Assembly: GCF_050632745.1 (NCBI RefSeq)
Contig: NZ_JBODSD010000003.1
Coordinates: 310,001 to 374,000, forward strand
From: Mumia sp050632745
GTDB taxonomy: Bacteria > Actinomycetota > Actinomycetes > Propionibacteriales > Nocardioidaceae
Reading direction: 5' to 3'
Length of the DNA: 64,000 nucleotides
Part shown: in pieces, positions 49,041 to 58,046 of the stretch
Numbering within the stretch: position 1 is the first letter of the stretch
Layout: each line of letters begins with the position of its first letter
Made by a program: the position numbers and the translations under genes
The notes under the pieces: generated by a model
The model's database searches: none
What the model saw: only the letters and a program-made list of their open reading frames with translations
Told to the model about the DNA's origin: nothing

Positions 49041-50533
49041 GGCAGCACCAGCCGGCCGTCGACGCGTCGCGGGATACCCCACGGGTTGTCCTCGCGCACC
49101 GGCGCGGGGAGGGCCGCGTCGGGCACGGACTGGTACGAGACAGGGCGCGTGAACCGGGTCAGCGCGGCGGCCCCCACCGACGTCGCGGTCGGGTCCGAGG
49201 TCGCGGGCCAGGGGCCGCCGTGGTGCTGCGCCCACGTGTACGCGACGCCGGTCGGGAAGTCGCCGACGGTGACGCGCCCCGCCTTGGTGGTGAGCTCGGC
49301 GAGCACGCCGGGCAGGTCAGGGTCGGCCTCCCCGTCCGCCATCACGGCGGCGGCGAGGGTGCCCTGGAGGGCGGCGACCGTACGCGCGAGCGCGTCGGCA
49401 TCGTCGTACTCGGCGACCAGCGCCACGGGTCCGAAGCACTCCTCGAGCAGCCGGCTCCCGGGTTCGAGCGCGTCGAGCGGCACGGAGAGGACCGTGGACG
49501 CGACCGACCAGCCGGCGTCGGGCCCGTCCACCTGCGCGACCACCTCGGCGCCGGCGTCGACGAGCTCGCCCACGCCGGTACGGGCTGCGTCCGCGATGCC
49601 CTGCGTCAGCGACCAGCCCTGCGGCGACGCGTCGCGGAGCGCGGCGGCGACCGCGTCGGCGGCACCGGAGCCGCGCGGGGCGAGCATCAGGCCCGGCTTG
49701 GTGCAGAACTGCCCGTTGCCGAGCGTGAACGAGCCGACGAATCCGGACGCGATCTCGCCGAGCCTCGCGCGCGCCGCGGCGGCGGTGACGACGACGGGGT
49801 TCACGGTGCCCATCTCGGCGAACACCGGAATCGGCACGTCCCGCTTCTCGGCCGTGTCGCGCAGCGCCATGCCGGCCCGCTGCGACCCGGTGAACGCGAC
49901 GGCGGTGATCTGCGGTGCATCGACGAGGCGTACGCCGGCGTCGAACCCGTGCACGATCCCGAACACGCCCTCGGGCGCGCCGGCGTCGCGGAGCGCCTCC
50001 GTCGCGAGGGCCCCGAGCCGCTGGCTGAGCAGCGGGTGCGCCGGGTGTCCCTTCACGACGACCGGACACCCCGCCGCGAGCGCGGACGCGGTGTCGTTGC
50101 CGAGCACGCTGAACGCGAACGGGAAGTTGCTCGCGCCGAAGACCGCGACGGGGCCGCGCGGCACGTTGACGCGGGCGAGCGCGGGGTTGGCACCGGCGGC
50201 GTGGTCGATCGTGGCGCCGAGGTACGACCCCTCGACCGCCACCTCGGCGTAGAACCGCAGCTGCCCCGCGGTCCGAGCGACCTCGCCCTCCAGACGAGGT
50301 CGCCCGAGCGCGGTCTCCGCGTCCGCGAGGTCCACGAGCTCGTCGCGTGCCGCCTCGAGGGCGTCCGCGACGGCTCCGGACCAGCGGGCACGCTCGGCCG
50401 GCGGCGTGGCGGCGACCTCCGCCGCGCACGCCGCCGCAGCCGCGACGATCGCGTCCACCTCTGCCTCGGAGGTGGCGGCGACCTCGCCGTTCGTGCGGCC
50501 GGTCCTCGGGTCGTACGAGACGTCAGCCGTCAT
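49037..50533 (-). CDS. Aldehyde dehydrogenase of the 2,5-dioxovalerate (KGSADH) type
   Basis: 498-residue ALDH of the branch that lacks the usual LELGG: the catalytic glutamate is in VFAEMGTVNPVVV (~252) and cysteine in LGNGQFCTKPGLML (~288), with the C-terminal LTRFTRPVSYQSVPDAALP typical of 2-oxoglutarate-semialdehyde dehydrogenases. In this operon, after an omega-aminotransferase and before glutarate activation, it more likely oxidises glutarate or succinate semialdehyde; this is inference. Preceded by the 72-bp repeat copy C. Confidence 0.82.
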   Translation of the reverse strand: MTADVSYDPRTGRTNGEVAATSEAEVDAIVAAAAACAAEVAATPPAERARWSGAVADALEAARDELVDLADAETALGRPRLEGEVARTAGQLRFYAEVAVEGSYLGATIDHAAGANPALARVNVPRGPVAVFGASNFPFAFSVLGNDTASALAAGCPVVVKGHPAHPLLSQRLGALATEALRDAGAPEGVFGIVHGFDAGVRLVDAPQITAVAFTGSQRAGMALRDTAEKRDVPIPVFAEMGTVNPVVVTAAAARARLGEIASGFVGSFTLGNGQFCTKPGLMLAPRGSGAADAVAAALRDASPQGWSLTQGIADAARTGVGELVDAGAEVVAQVDGPDAGWSVASTVLSVPLDALEPGSRLLEECFGPVALVAEYDDADALARTVAALQGTLAAAVMADGEADPDLPGVLAELTTKAGRVTVGDFPTGVAYTWAQHHGGPWPATSDPTATSVGAAALTRFTRPVSYQSVPDAALPAPVREDNPWGIPRRVDGRLVLP

Positions 50534-50557
50534 GCCCGCTCCCCTCCGTCCTGCTCG

Positions 50558-50628
50558 CATCCCCGTTTTGAAGGGTTCGGGTTGGTTCGCCGGTCCGGAA
50601 CCACCCGCAACCCTTCAAAACGCGGACG
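50558..50628. repeat. 72-bp family palindromic repeat, copy C (71 bp)
   Basis: CGTTTTGAAGGGTT at the left mirrors AACCCTTCAAAACG at the right (14 of 14), continued inward by GGGTTGGTTC and GAACCACCC. It sits in the 130-bp gap between the aminotransferase and KGSADH-type genes, upstream of the latter's start, so transcription of the operon must pass through it. Confidence 0.88.
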
Positions 50629-50663
50629 GGGCGCGCGCGGGACGAGCCGGGGCGCGGGCTCGC

Positions 50664-52016
50664 TCACGACAGCCCCCGGACCCCGGCCTCGAGCACCCCG
50701 AGCGCGTCGTCGAGCAGCGCGTCGCTGATCACCAGCGGCGGGAGCAGCCGGATCACGTTGCCGTACGTCCCGCACACCAGCACGAGCACGCCCTCGCTGT
50801 GGCAGTGCTTCGCGAGCGCCTGTGCGAACCGCGGCGCCGGATCCTTGGTCCCCGGCTCGACGAGCTCGATCGCGAGCATCGCCCCGCGCCCGCGGACGTC
50901 GCCGATGACGCCCCCGGTCTCCGCCCGCAGCGCCTCGAGCCGCGGCTTCACGCGCTGCTCGATCTCCGCCGCCCGCGCGACGAGGCCCTCCTGCTCGATC
51001 GTCTCCATCGCCCCGAGTGCCGCCGCGCACGCGACCGGGTTGCCGGCGTACGTGCCGCCGATCCCGCCCGGCGCGACCGCGTCCATGATCTCGGCGCGGC
51101 CCGTGACCGCGGACAGCGGCATGCCGCCCGCGAGCGCCTTCGCCGTCGTCACGATGTCGGGGACGATCCCCTCGTGCTCCGACGCGAACATGCGCCCGGT
51201 CCGCGCGAACCCGGTCTGCACCTCGTCGGCGACGAAGAGGATCCCGTGCTCGTGCGCGAACTCGACGACCGCCGGGAGGAACCCCTCGGCCGGCACGATG
51301 AACCCGCCCTCGCCCTGGATCGGCTCGGCCACGATCGCCGCCACGTTGTGCGCGCCGATCTGCGTGAGGACGATGTCCTTGAGCTTCGCCAGCGCGTCCG
51401 CCGCGCACGCCTTCTCGTCGCCGTCGTAGCGGTACGGGTACGCCATCGGCGCGCGGTAGACCTCCGGGGCGTACGGCCCGAAGCCCTCCTTGTACGGCAC
51501 GTTCTTCGCCGTCATCGTCATCGTCATCAGGGTGCGCCCGTGGTACGCGTGGTCGAGCACGACGATCGCCGGACGACCTGTCGCGGCACGCGCGATCTTG
51601 ACCGCGTTCTCCACCGCCTCGGCGCCGGTCGAGAAGAGCGCGCTGCGCTTCTCGTGGTCGCCGGGCGTCAGCCGGTTGAGGGCCTCGGCCACCTCGGTGA
51701 AGCCCTCGTACTCGGTCACCATGAAGCAGGTGTGGGTGAACCGCGCCGCCTGCTCGGCCACGCGCTCGACGACCCGCGGCGCCGCGGCACCGACGCTGGT
51801 GACGGCGATGCCGGACCCCATGTCGATGATCTGGTTGCCGTCCACGTCGACGAGCAGCGCACCGTCGGCGTGGTCGACGAACACCGGGAGCGTGATCCCG
51901 AAGCCGCGGGCCACCTGCTTCGCGCGCGCCTCGTGCAGCTCCACCGAGCGCGGGCCCGGGATCGCGGTGCGGAGCAGGCGCTCCTGGGACGGGGCGGCGG
52001 TCTGCTGGTCGTTCAT
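50664..52016 (-). CDS. gabT: 4-aminobutyrate/5-aminovalerate aminotransferase
   Basis: 450-residue class III aminotransferase: FSTGAEAVENAVKIARAATGR (PLP phosphate loop, ~120), VAAIVAEPIQGEGGF, LFVADEVQTGFARTGRMFA (Asp for the pyridine nitrogen) and the Schiff-base lysine in IVTTAKALAGGMPLSAVTG (~290). It moves the omega-amino group of GABA or 5-aminovalerate to 2-oxoglutarate. ATG 52016 has GAAGGA 7 nt upstream; ATG 52025, overlapping the previous stop, is an alternative. The downstream glutarate genes favour 5-aminovalerate as a main substrate. Confidence 0.9.
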   Translation of the reverse strand: MNDQQTAAPSQERLLRTAIPGPRSVELHEARAKQVARGFGITLPVFVDHADGALLVDVDGNQIIDMGSGIAVTSVGAAAPRVVERVAEQAARFTHTCFMVTEYEGFTEVAEALNRLTPGDHEKRSALFSTGAEAVENAVKIARAATGRPAIVVLDHAYHGRTLMTMTMTAKNVPYKEGFGPYAPEVYRAPMAYPYRYDGDEKACAADALAKLKDIVLTQIGAHNVAAIVAEPIQGEGGFIVPAEGFLPAVVEFAHEHGILFVADEVQTGFARTGRMFASEHEGIVPDIVTTAKALAGGMPLSAVTGRAEIMDAVAPGGIGGTYAGNPVACAAALGAMETIEQEGLVARAAEIEQRVKPRLEALRAETGGVIGDVRGRGAMLAIELVEPGTKDPAPRFAQALAKHCHSEGVLVLVCGTYGNVIRLLPPLVISDALLDDALGVLEAGVRGLS

Positions 52017-52021
52017 CGTCG

Positions 52022-53467
52022 TCATCCTTCGAGGTTGGCCATCACGTGCTTGATCCGCGTGTAGTCCTCCAGGCCGTACATCGACAGGTCCTTGCCGTAC
52101 CCGGAGTGCTTGAAACCACCATGCGGCATCTCCGCGACGAGCGGGATGTGGGTGTTGATCCAGACGCAGCCGAAGTCGAGCGCGTTGGACATCCGCAGGC
52201 CGCGGCCGAGGTCCTTGGTCCACACCGACGACGCGAGCGCGTACGGCACGCCGTTGGCCTTGGCGATGGCCTCGCCCTCGTGCTCGAAGGTCTGGACGGT
52301 GATGACGGGCCCGAAGATCTCGTTCTGGATCAGCTCGTCCTCCTGCTGCAGGCCGTCGATGACCGTGGGCTCGACGAAGAACCCGCGGTCGCCCTGGCGC
52401 CTGCCGCCGGTGGTGACGGTGGCGTGGTCGGGGACGCGCGACAGGAACCCGAGCACGCGCTCCAGCTGGTTCGCGTTGTTGACCGGCGGGACCCAGGCGT
52501 CCTCGTCGTGACGCCCCTTCTCGTACGACGTCTCGGCGGCCTTGGCCTGCTCGGTCAGGGCGGCGACGAAGTCGTCGTGGACCCGCGGGTGGACCAGCAC
52601 GCGCGTGGCCGCGGTGCAGTCCTGCCCGGCGTTGAAGTAGCCCGCCATCGCGATGCCCTCGGCCGCCGCGGCGATGTCGGCGTCGTCGAACACCACCACC
52701 GGAGCCTTGCCGCCGAGCTCGAGGTGCACGCGCTTGAGGTCGTCCGACGCCGCGGCGGCGACCTGCCGTCCCGCACCGACCGAGCCGGTGATCGAGACCA
52801 TCGCCGGCGTCGGGTGCGAGACGACGGCAGCGCCCGTCGTACGGTCGCCGCAGACGACGTTCAGCACGCCCGCGGGCAGGAACTCCGACGCGATCTCCGC
52901 CATCATCACCGTCGACACCGGGGTGGTGTCGCTCGGCTTGAGGACGACGGTGTTGCCCGCGGCCAGCGCCGGGGCGAACTTCCAGACGGCCATCATCATC
53001 GGGTAGTTCCACGGGGCCACCTGGCCGACCACGCCGACCGGCTCGCGCCGGATCCACGAGGTGTGGCCGGCCATGTACTCGCCGCTCGAGCGCCCCTCGA
53101 GGACACGCGCCGCGCCGGCGAAGAAGCGGATCTGGTCGACCATCGGCGGGATCTCCTCCGCCGTGGTCACCCCGACGACCTTGCCGGTGTTGCGGCTCTC
53201 GGCCTCGACGAGGTCCTCCGCGCGCGCCTCGATCGCGTCGGCGATCTTGAGGAGGGCCTGCTGGCGCTCCGACGGCGTGGTGCGCCGCCAGGTGTCGAAC
53301 GCCTTGGCCGCTGACTCGTACGCGAGGTCGACGTCGGCCTGGCCGGACAGCGGGGCGTCGCCGTACGTCTCTCCGGTGGTCGGGTCGACGAGGTCGGTAC
53401 GGAGTCCGTCGCGCGTGTCGACGAGCGCGCCGTCGACGAAGTTCTGGACGTGGACGGTGTCGGTCAT
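52022..53467 (-). CDS. Aminoaldehyde dehydrogenase (gamma-aminobutyraldehyde type)
   Basis: 481-residue ALDH: SWIRREPVGVVGQVAPWNYPMMMAVWKFAPALAAGN, E in VHLELGGKAPVVV (~250) and C in FNAGQDCTAATR (~284). This subgroup (PatD/PuuC-like) oxidises 4-aminobutanal and related omega-aminoaldehydes to omega-amino acids with NAD. It lies between the amino-acid permease and the aminotransferase that would take its product. A betaine aldehyde or other aminoaldehyde substrate is possible. Confidence 0.88.
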   Translation of the reverse strand: MTDTVHVQNFVDGALVDTRDGLRTDLVDPTTGETYGDAPLSGQADVDLAYESAAKAFDTWRRTTPSERQQALLKIADAIEARAEDLVEAESRNTGKVVGVTTAEEIPPMVDQIRFFAGAARVLEGRSSGEYMAGHTSWIRREPVGVVGQVAPWNYPMMMAVWKFAPALAAGNTVVLKPSDTTPVSTVMMAEIASEFLPAGVLNVVCGDRTTGAAVVSHPTPAMVSITGSVGAGRQVAAAASDDLKRVHLELGGKAPVVVFDDADIAAAAEGIAMAGYFNAGQDCTAATRVLVHPRVHDDFVAALTEQAKAAETSYEKGRHDEDAWVPPVNNANQLERVLGFLSRVPDHATVTTGGRRQGDRGFFVEPTVIDGLQQEDELIQNEIFGPVITVQTFEHEGEAIAKANGVPYALASSVWTKDLGRGLRMSNALDFGCVWINTHIPLVAEMPHGGFKHSGYGKDLSMYGLEDYTRIKHVMANLEG

Positions 53468-54975
53468 GCGGACTCTCCTGGGTAGCGGGTGACGAGGGTG
53501 ACGGCGTCGCCGTGGGCGGCGTCGGAGTGCCGGTACGGCCGGGCGACGAGCATGTAGACGAGGCCCACGCCGACGACGATGGCCGCGCCGACGGCGACGA
53601 TCCAGTTGTCGTACCAGGGCGCGTCCGGCGTACGGGGCCAGATCATGTTGAGCGAGGCCAGCAGCTGGTAGGCCAGTGCCGCGACGGTGACGAGCAGGCC
53701 CCACTGGCCGAGGGTGAACTTGCCCGACGGCTTCCATCCGCGCAGGCGGGCGCGGAGGGCGGCGGCGACGACCATCATGAACGCGAGGTAGATGCCGAAC
53801 GAGGCGAACGAGATGATGCGCACCAGCGCGTTGTCGGAGACCTGCGAGCCCAAGATGATCACGATCGGGATCAGGGCCGCGAGCGACAGCGCGTACGGCG
53901 GCACGTGGCGGGCCTGCGAGAAGCGCTTGAGGAGGCGGCTCCCCGGGACCATGTCGTCGCGGGCGTAGGCGTAGATCATGCGGCTCGCGGCGGCCTGCAG
54001 GCTGAGCACGCAGGACAGGAACGAGATCAGCACGATCACGAGGACGATCCGGAAGCCGACCGAGCCGAACGCGTTCTCGAGCACGGTCGAGACCGGGTCG
54101 GGGTCCTCGCCGGCGAAGACGGCCGCGAAGCTCGGGACGCCGAGGATGAGCGCGAAGGTGATGAAGAACGCCGCTGCGCCGCCGATGTAGATCGTCATCC
54201 GCATGGCCTTAGGGATCTGGCGGCCCGGGTCCCTGACCTCCTCGGCGACGTCGCCGCACGCCTCGAAGCCGTAGAAGAGGTAGAGGCCGATCAGGGCGGC
54301 GGCCGCGAACGCGGGGAAGTACGATCCGCTGCCCTGGACGTCGTAGGTGTCGAAGAGCGCGCCGATGCTGTGGTGGCGCTCGGTGAGCAGCACCCACACG
54401 CCGACCACGATCGCGCCGACGAGCTCGGCGGCGAAGCCGAAGAAGGCGATCTTGGCGAGCAGCTTGGTGCCGCCGAGGTTGAGGACCGTGGTGAGCAGGA
54501 TCAGGCCGATCGCGCACCAGACGGTCACGGCCGTGTTGGGATCGATCCCGAGCACGATCGCGACGAACGGGCCGGCGCCGTACGAGACGGCGGCGATGGT
54601 GACGGTGAGCGCAATCATGTAGACCCAGCCAGTCATCCAGGCCCAGCGACGACCCCAGAGGCGTCGCGCCCACGGGTAGACGCCGCCGGCGACCGGGTAC
54701 TGCGCCACGACCTCGCCGAAGACGAGCGCGACGAGCAGCTGGCCGAGCGCGGCAAGCACGATCGCCCAGATCATCGGCGGGCCGCCTTGCGCGAGCGAGC
54801 TGCCGAACAGCGAGTAGACGCCGACGACCGGCGAGAGATAGGTGAAGCCGAGGGCGAAGTTGCCCCACAGATTCATGTCGCGCTTGAAGTCGGACCGGTA
54901 GCCGAGCGACGCGAGATGGGCGTCGTCATCGTCGTGGGTGTGGGATGCGGTCGGGTCGAGAGGCGATGTCGTCAC
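53464..54975 (-). CDS. APC-family amino acid/polyamine permease
   Basis: 503-residue transporter with about 12 membrane helices. FALGFTYLSPVVGVYSLFGSSLAQGGPPMIW is the TM1 unwound segment of APC carriers, followed by VAQYPVAGGVYPWARRLWG and FYGFEACGDVAEEVRDPGRQIPKAM. Related carriers import GABA, putrescine or other amines. A histidine/aspartate-rich N-terminal stretch (SHTHDDDDAH) is unusual. GTG 54975 has GGGAGA 5 nt upstream. First gene of the six-gene amine operon, overlapping the next gene by 4 nt; divergent from the PucR regulator. Confidence 0.88.
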   Translation of the reverse strand: MTTSPLDPTASHTHDDDDAHLASLGYRSDFKRDMNLWGNFALGFTYLSPVVGVYSLFGSSLAQGGPPMIWAIVLAALGQLLVALVFGEVVAQYPVAGGVYPWARRLWGRRWAWMTGWVYMIALTVTIAAVSYGAGPFVAIVLGIDPNTAVTVWCAIGLILLTTVLNLGGTKLLAKIAFFGFAAELVGAIVVGVWVLLTERHHSIGALFDTYDVQGSGSYFPAFAAAALIGLYLFYGFEACGDVAEEVRDPGRQIPKAMRMTIYIGGAAAFFITFALILGVPSFAAVFAGEDPDPVSTVLENAFGSVGFRIVLVIVLISFLSCVLSLQAAASRMIYAYARDDMVPGSRLLKRFSQARHVPPYALSLAALIPIVIILGSQVSDNALVRIISFASFGIYLAFMMVVAAALRARLRGWKPSGKFTLGQWGLLVTVAALAYQLLASLNMIWPRTPDAPWYDNWIVAVGAAIVVGVGLVYMLVARPYRHSDAAHGDAVTLVTRYPGESA

Positions 54976-55053
54976 GGGAGTCTCCCTGGGAACGAGCCAA
55001 GGTGCGCGGCGATGGGCGCCGAGCACGGGGGTGTCAAGCAGGCTAGGAGTGCG

Positions 55054-55066
55054 CGCAACGCTTGCG
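55054..55066. promoter_or_regulatory. Candidate PucR operator CGCAA-CGC-TTGCG
   Basis: Perfect 5-bp arms with a 3-bp centre in the 140-bp gap between the divergent permease and PucR genes. Position fits control of both directions. A TAGCCT box for the permease side lies 9 bp away (55045-55040). Confidence 0.45.
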
Positions 55067-55115
55067 ATCCTGACGAAACGGTGCGCTCGGCGTCGTGGGG
55101 ATGGACAATGCGTCC

Positions 55116-56705
55116 ATGTCGACCGAGGCGCCCGAGGACCCGTACGGCGCCACGCTGGCGTGGCTGCTGGAGCAGGAGGAGCTCGGGCTGAGGCTCGTCG
55201 AGCCCGCGCTGCCCCCGGCGGTCGAGCCCGCTCTGCCCTCCCCGACCCCCTCCGTCTGGATCCGCTGGGCCCACGCCATCGAGGTCGTCGACCCCGCCCC
55301 GTTCCTCGACGGCGGCGAGCTCGTCCTCACCACCGGCCTGCGGATGCCCCGGGCACGCGCCGAGCAGGCGGCGTACGTCGACCGGCTCGCGGCCTGCGGC
55401 GTGGTCGGGCTCGCGTTCGGGATCGGGGTGCGCTTCGCGACGATCCCCGTCGGGCTGCGCCAGGCGTGCCGACGGGTCGGGATGCCGCTGCTGGAGGTGC
55501 CGCTCCCGACGCCGTTCGTCGCGATCACCCAGGCCGTGGCCGCGCACCGGGCCGACCAGCAGAACGCGGTGATGCTGCGGGCGGTCGCCTTCCAGCGGCA
55601 GCTGACGCGGGCGACGCTCGAGCACGGGACCGCGGGCCTCACGACGGCGCTGGCGCGCGAGCTCGGCGCTGCCGTCGTGGTGCTGGACGAGCTCGAGACC
55701 ACCGTCGCCTCGACGGGAGCGGACGCGGACCTCCATGCGAGGGTCGCGGCCGAGATCGCCGGGCTCGCGGGGCGACCCGGCCGCGCGAGCGTCACCGTGG
55801 TCTCCGACGCGGGCACGCTGGCGGTCCAGCGGCTCGGCGGCCTCGAACGGCCCAGCGGCTGGCTCGCGGTCGAGGCCCCGGGGCAGGTCTCGGTCACCGA
55901 CCGCCTGCTCCTCAACCAGGCCGTCTCGCTCCTCACCCTGCACCGCGACCGGCCCCGCGAGCTCGTCGACGCCCGCCACCGCCTCGGCGCAACGGTGCTC
56001 GAGCTGCTGCTCGACGCCGACGTCGTCGCGCCCGCGGTCGTGCGGCACCTCGGTCACTTCGGGTTCGAGCCGGCCGACCAGGTGCGGATGATGGTCGCCT
56101 GCGCCGGCAAGGGTCGTACGCCCCCGCTCGACGTGGTCGCGCACGCGCTGGACGCCGCGTCGCTGGCGCACGTGGAGGCCGTCGCGGGCGACGTGCTCGT
56201 CCTCGTCCGCGACCGCGACGTCCAGGCCGCCGCGGACGCGGTCGCCGAGGCCCTGGTCCGCGCGGGGCGGCACGACGTGGTCCTCGGGGTCAGCGGCGCC
56301 CTGCCCACGGAACGCGCCGCGGCCGGGCGCTCGGCGGCCGCCCATGCTGCGGCGTCGGCGCGGGCGTCGCACCAGCAGGTCGGGTGGTACGGCACGCTGA
56401 CGCTGGAGGCGATCCTCGCCGACGACCTCGTACGCGCGCGGGTGGCCACCCTGGCCGAGTCGCCGTTGGCGCCGCTGCTCGAGGGCGGGTCGGAGCGCGA
56501 CCGTGTGCTGCTCGAGTCGCTCGAGGTGTACCTCCGGCACAACGGATCGTGGGAGACGGCGTCGCGCGCGCTGGGCGTGCACCGGCACACGTTGCGCAAC
56601 CGGATGGCGCGGGTGGAGGAGCTCACCGGTGCGCGGCTCGACGTGGCGGAGGACCGGGTCGCGCTGCTGCTGGGGCTGCTCGCACGGTCCTCGGGCACGG
56701 GGTGA
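55116..56705 (+). CDS. PucR-family transcriptional regulator
   Basis: 529-residue PucR/CdaR-type regulator: N-terminal PucR sensor domain (~5-150, HAIEVVDPAPFLDGGELVLTTGLRM), a GGDEF-like middle region, and the C-terminal HTH_30 (VYLRHNGSWETASRALGVHRHTLRNRMARVEELTG, ~465-500). PucR proteins respond to nitrogen compounds such as purines, GABA or polyamines. It is divergent from the amine-catabolic operon and is its obvious controller. ATG 55116 lies 6 nt after GACAAT (leaderless); ATG 55101 is possible. Confidence 0.88.
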   Translation: MSTEAPEDPYGATLAWLLEQEELGLRLVEPALPPAVEPALPSPTPSVWIRWAHAIEVVDPAPFLDGGELVLTTGLRMPRARAEQAAYVDRLAACGVVGLAFGIGVRFATIPVGLRQACRRVGMPLLEVPLPTPFVAITQAVAAHRADQQNAVMLRAVAFQRQLTRATLEHGTAGLTTALARELGAAVVVLDELETTVASTGADADLHARVAAEIAGLAGRPGRASVTVVSDAGTLAVQRLGGLERPSGWLAVEAPGQVSVTDRLLLNQAVSLLTLHRDRPRELVDARHRLGATVLELLLDADVVAPAVVRHLGHFGFEPADQVRMMVACAGKGRTPPLDVVAHALDAASLAHVEAVAGDVLVLVRDRDVQAAADAVAEALVRAGRHDVVLGVSGALPTERAAAGRSAAAHAAASARASHQQVGWYGTLTLEAILADDLVRARVATLAESPLAPLLEGGSERDRVLLESLEVYLRHNGSWETASRALGVHRHTLRNRMARVEELTGARLDVAEDRVALLLGLLARSSGTG

Positions 56706-56766
56706 GCAGGCGCATCGGTGAGACAATCGGAGCCCATCTGTCCGCTGCTCGGCAGACACTGGCGGC

Positions 56767-57489
56767 ATGGTGCACGGACTCGACGGTCTGATCGGCGGTC
56801 GCCTGATCGCCGCACTGTCGCAGGCGCCGAAGGTCCCGACCGCAGACCTCAGCCGCTACTGGCACACGGCCGAGAGCGAGCCGGAGCCGTTCGTCGAGCT
56901 GGACGGACACCGCTTCCGCCGGACGGAGACCATGGTCGAGATCGAGACCAGGTCCGACGTCGGCGGCTGGGCCCGGTGGTGGATCGACCCGGACCCCAAG
57001 CTCCCGCACGTGATGCTCTCGATCACCGACGACATGGGCCTCGCCCTCGCGCTCGGGCCGTCGGCGCCCGGAAGCCCCGGCGCGATGCTGCTGGAGCAGT
57101 ACGCGGGTGAGGCGGTCGGGCTGGCCCGGTACGGCGCTGGTCTCGTCAACGGTGTCCGGCTCGTCGCCGTGCACCTCCCGGTGCCGGACGGTGGCGCGTC
57201 CACCGTCCTGATCGCGCCGTTGGACGAGCCGCCGGCGGGCCCGCTCGGCCTCGCGTGGCTGGAGGCGACGCTGCCGGTGGTCGAGGCGTGCCACCGGGTC
57301 GTCCAGGCCTGCGGCGACCTCGGGGTCGCGGTGTCACGGCTCGGCCCCGCGGAGCTGGCGCGGCTCGGCGACGGGCCGGCGTACGACTGGCGTGCGCAGC
57401 TGAGCGACGTGGCCGCGGTCTCGAAGGACGCGAAGGCGATCCTCAGCCTCGTGAAGGCGGTCGCGGACCTCTTCCCGTCGGACGGCTAG
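56767..57489 (+). CDS. Hypothetical cytosolic protein
   Basis: 240-residue protein not recognised. It is soluble, with no signal or membrane segment. A central beta-rich part (VELDGHRFRRTETMVEIETRSDVGGWARWWIDPDPKLPHVMLSITDD) with several tryptophans is followed by alternating helices (GPLGLAWLEATLPVVEACHRVVQACGDLGVAVSRLG) and an acidic end. The start ATG follows the PucR gene by 61 bp. It converges with the SRPBCC gene, the two stop codons sharing CTA/TAG within 4 bases. Confidence 0.6.
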   Translation: MVHGLDGLIGGRLIAALSQAPKVPTADLSRYWHTAESEPEPFVELDGHRFRRTETMVEIETRSDVGGWARWWIDPDPKLPHVMLSITDDMGLALALGPSAPGSPGAMLLEQYAGEAVGLARYGAGLVNGVRLVAVHLPVPDGGASTVLIAPLDEPPAGPLGLAWLEATLPVVEACHRVVQACGDLGVAVSRLGPAELARLGDGPAYDWRAQLSDVAAVSKDAKAILSLVKAVADLFPSDG

Positions 57490-57971
57490 AGCCGCAGGGC
57501 TGCGGGGAGCCCGTTGAGCTGGAGGCGGATCCCACCGCGCACGTGCGGCAGATCGTGCGCGCCGTCGCCGGTCGGCGTCGCGAACGCGACCTGCTCGGTC
57601 CAGCGCAGCTGCGTCCCCTCGCCGTCGGGGACCAGCTCGACCGTCACCAGCGACGCCCAGCGCAGGACGCCGTCGACGTGCGTCTCGTAGGTGAGGACGA
57701 TGCGCTGGTCCGGCACGAGATCGACGAAGCGCGAGTCGTACGCGACCTCCTCCGCCGTCCCGTCGAGCGAGCGGAACGTGCTCCGCGCCGTCTCGCCGCC
57801 GCCGATGCGGAAGTCGTGCGTGGACGTCGCGTCGCGCCCGGGCAGCCGGAACCAGCGGCCGCGTACGGCGGGGTCCGCGAACGCCTCGTACACGCGCGAC
57901 GTGGGTGCCGGCACGTCGAGCGTCACGGTGAAGGTGTCGTGCCGGACGTCGGTGAGCGCGCTCGTCGTCAT
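57486..57971 (-). CDS. SRPBCC (AHSA1/START-like) protein
   Basis: 161-residue helix-grip protein: FTVTLDVPAPTSRVYEAFADPAVRGRWFRLPG start, GETARSTFRSLDGT, LVPDQRIVLTYETHVDG and a final amphipathic helix. AHSA1-type proteins bind hydrophobic ligands or act in stress; no ligand can be named. ATG 57971; a GTG four codons earlier is less likely. It is divergent from the toxin-antitoxin operon with 75 bp between starts. Confidence 0.82.
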   Translation of the reverse strand: MTTSALTDVRHDTFTVTLDVPAPTSRVYEAFADPAVRGRWFRLPGRDATSTHDFRIGGGETARSTFRSLDGTAEEVAYDSRFVDLVPDQRIVLTYETHVDGVLRWASLVTVELVPDGEGTQLRWTEQVAFATPTGDGAHDLPHVRGGIRLQLNGLPAALRL

Positions 57972-58013
57972 GGGGATGTGCAACTGCGCCGTCCTGGTTT
58001 GTCATCCACCCTC

Positions 58014-58041
58014 GATTCTGGCCTGATTTCTGGCTAGAATC
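58014..58041. promoter_or_regulatory. Toxin-antitoxin operator over the promoter
   Basis: GATTCTGGCC-N8-GGCTAGAATC, one mismatch in 10-bp arms. The right arm contains TAGAAT (58035-58040), a good -10 box 6 nt before the antitoxin ATG. Binding by the antitoxin complex would cover the promoter, the usual autoregulation in this family. Confidence 0.75.
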
Positions 58042-58046
58042 CCGGC

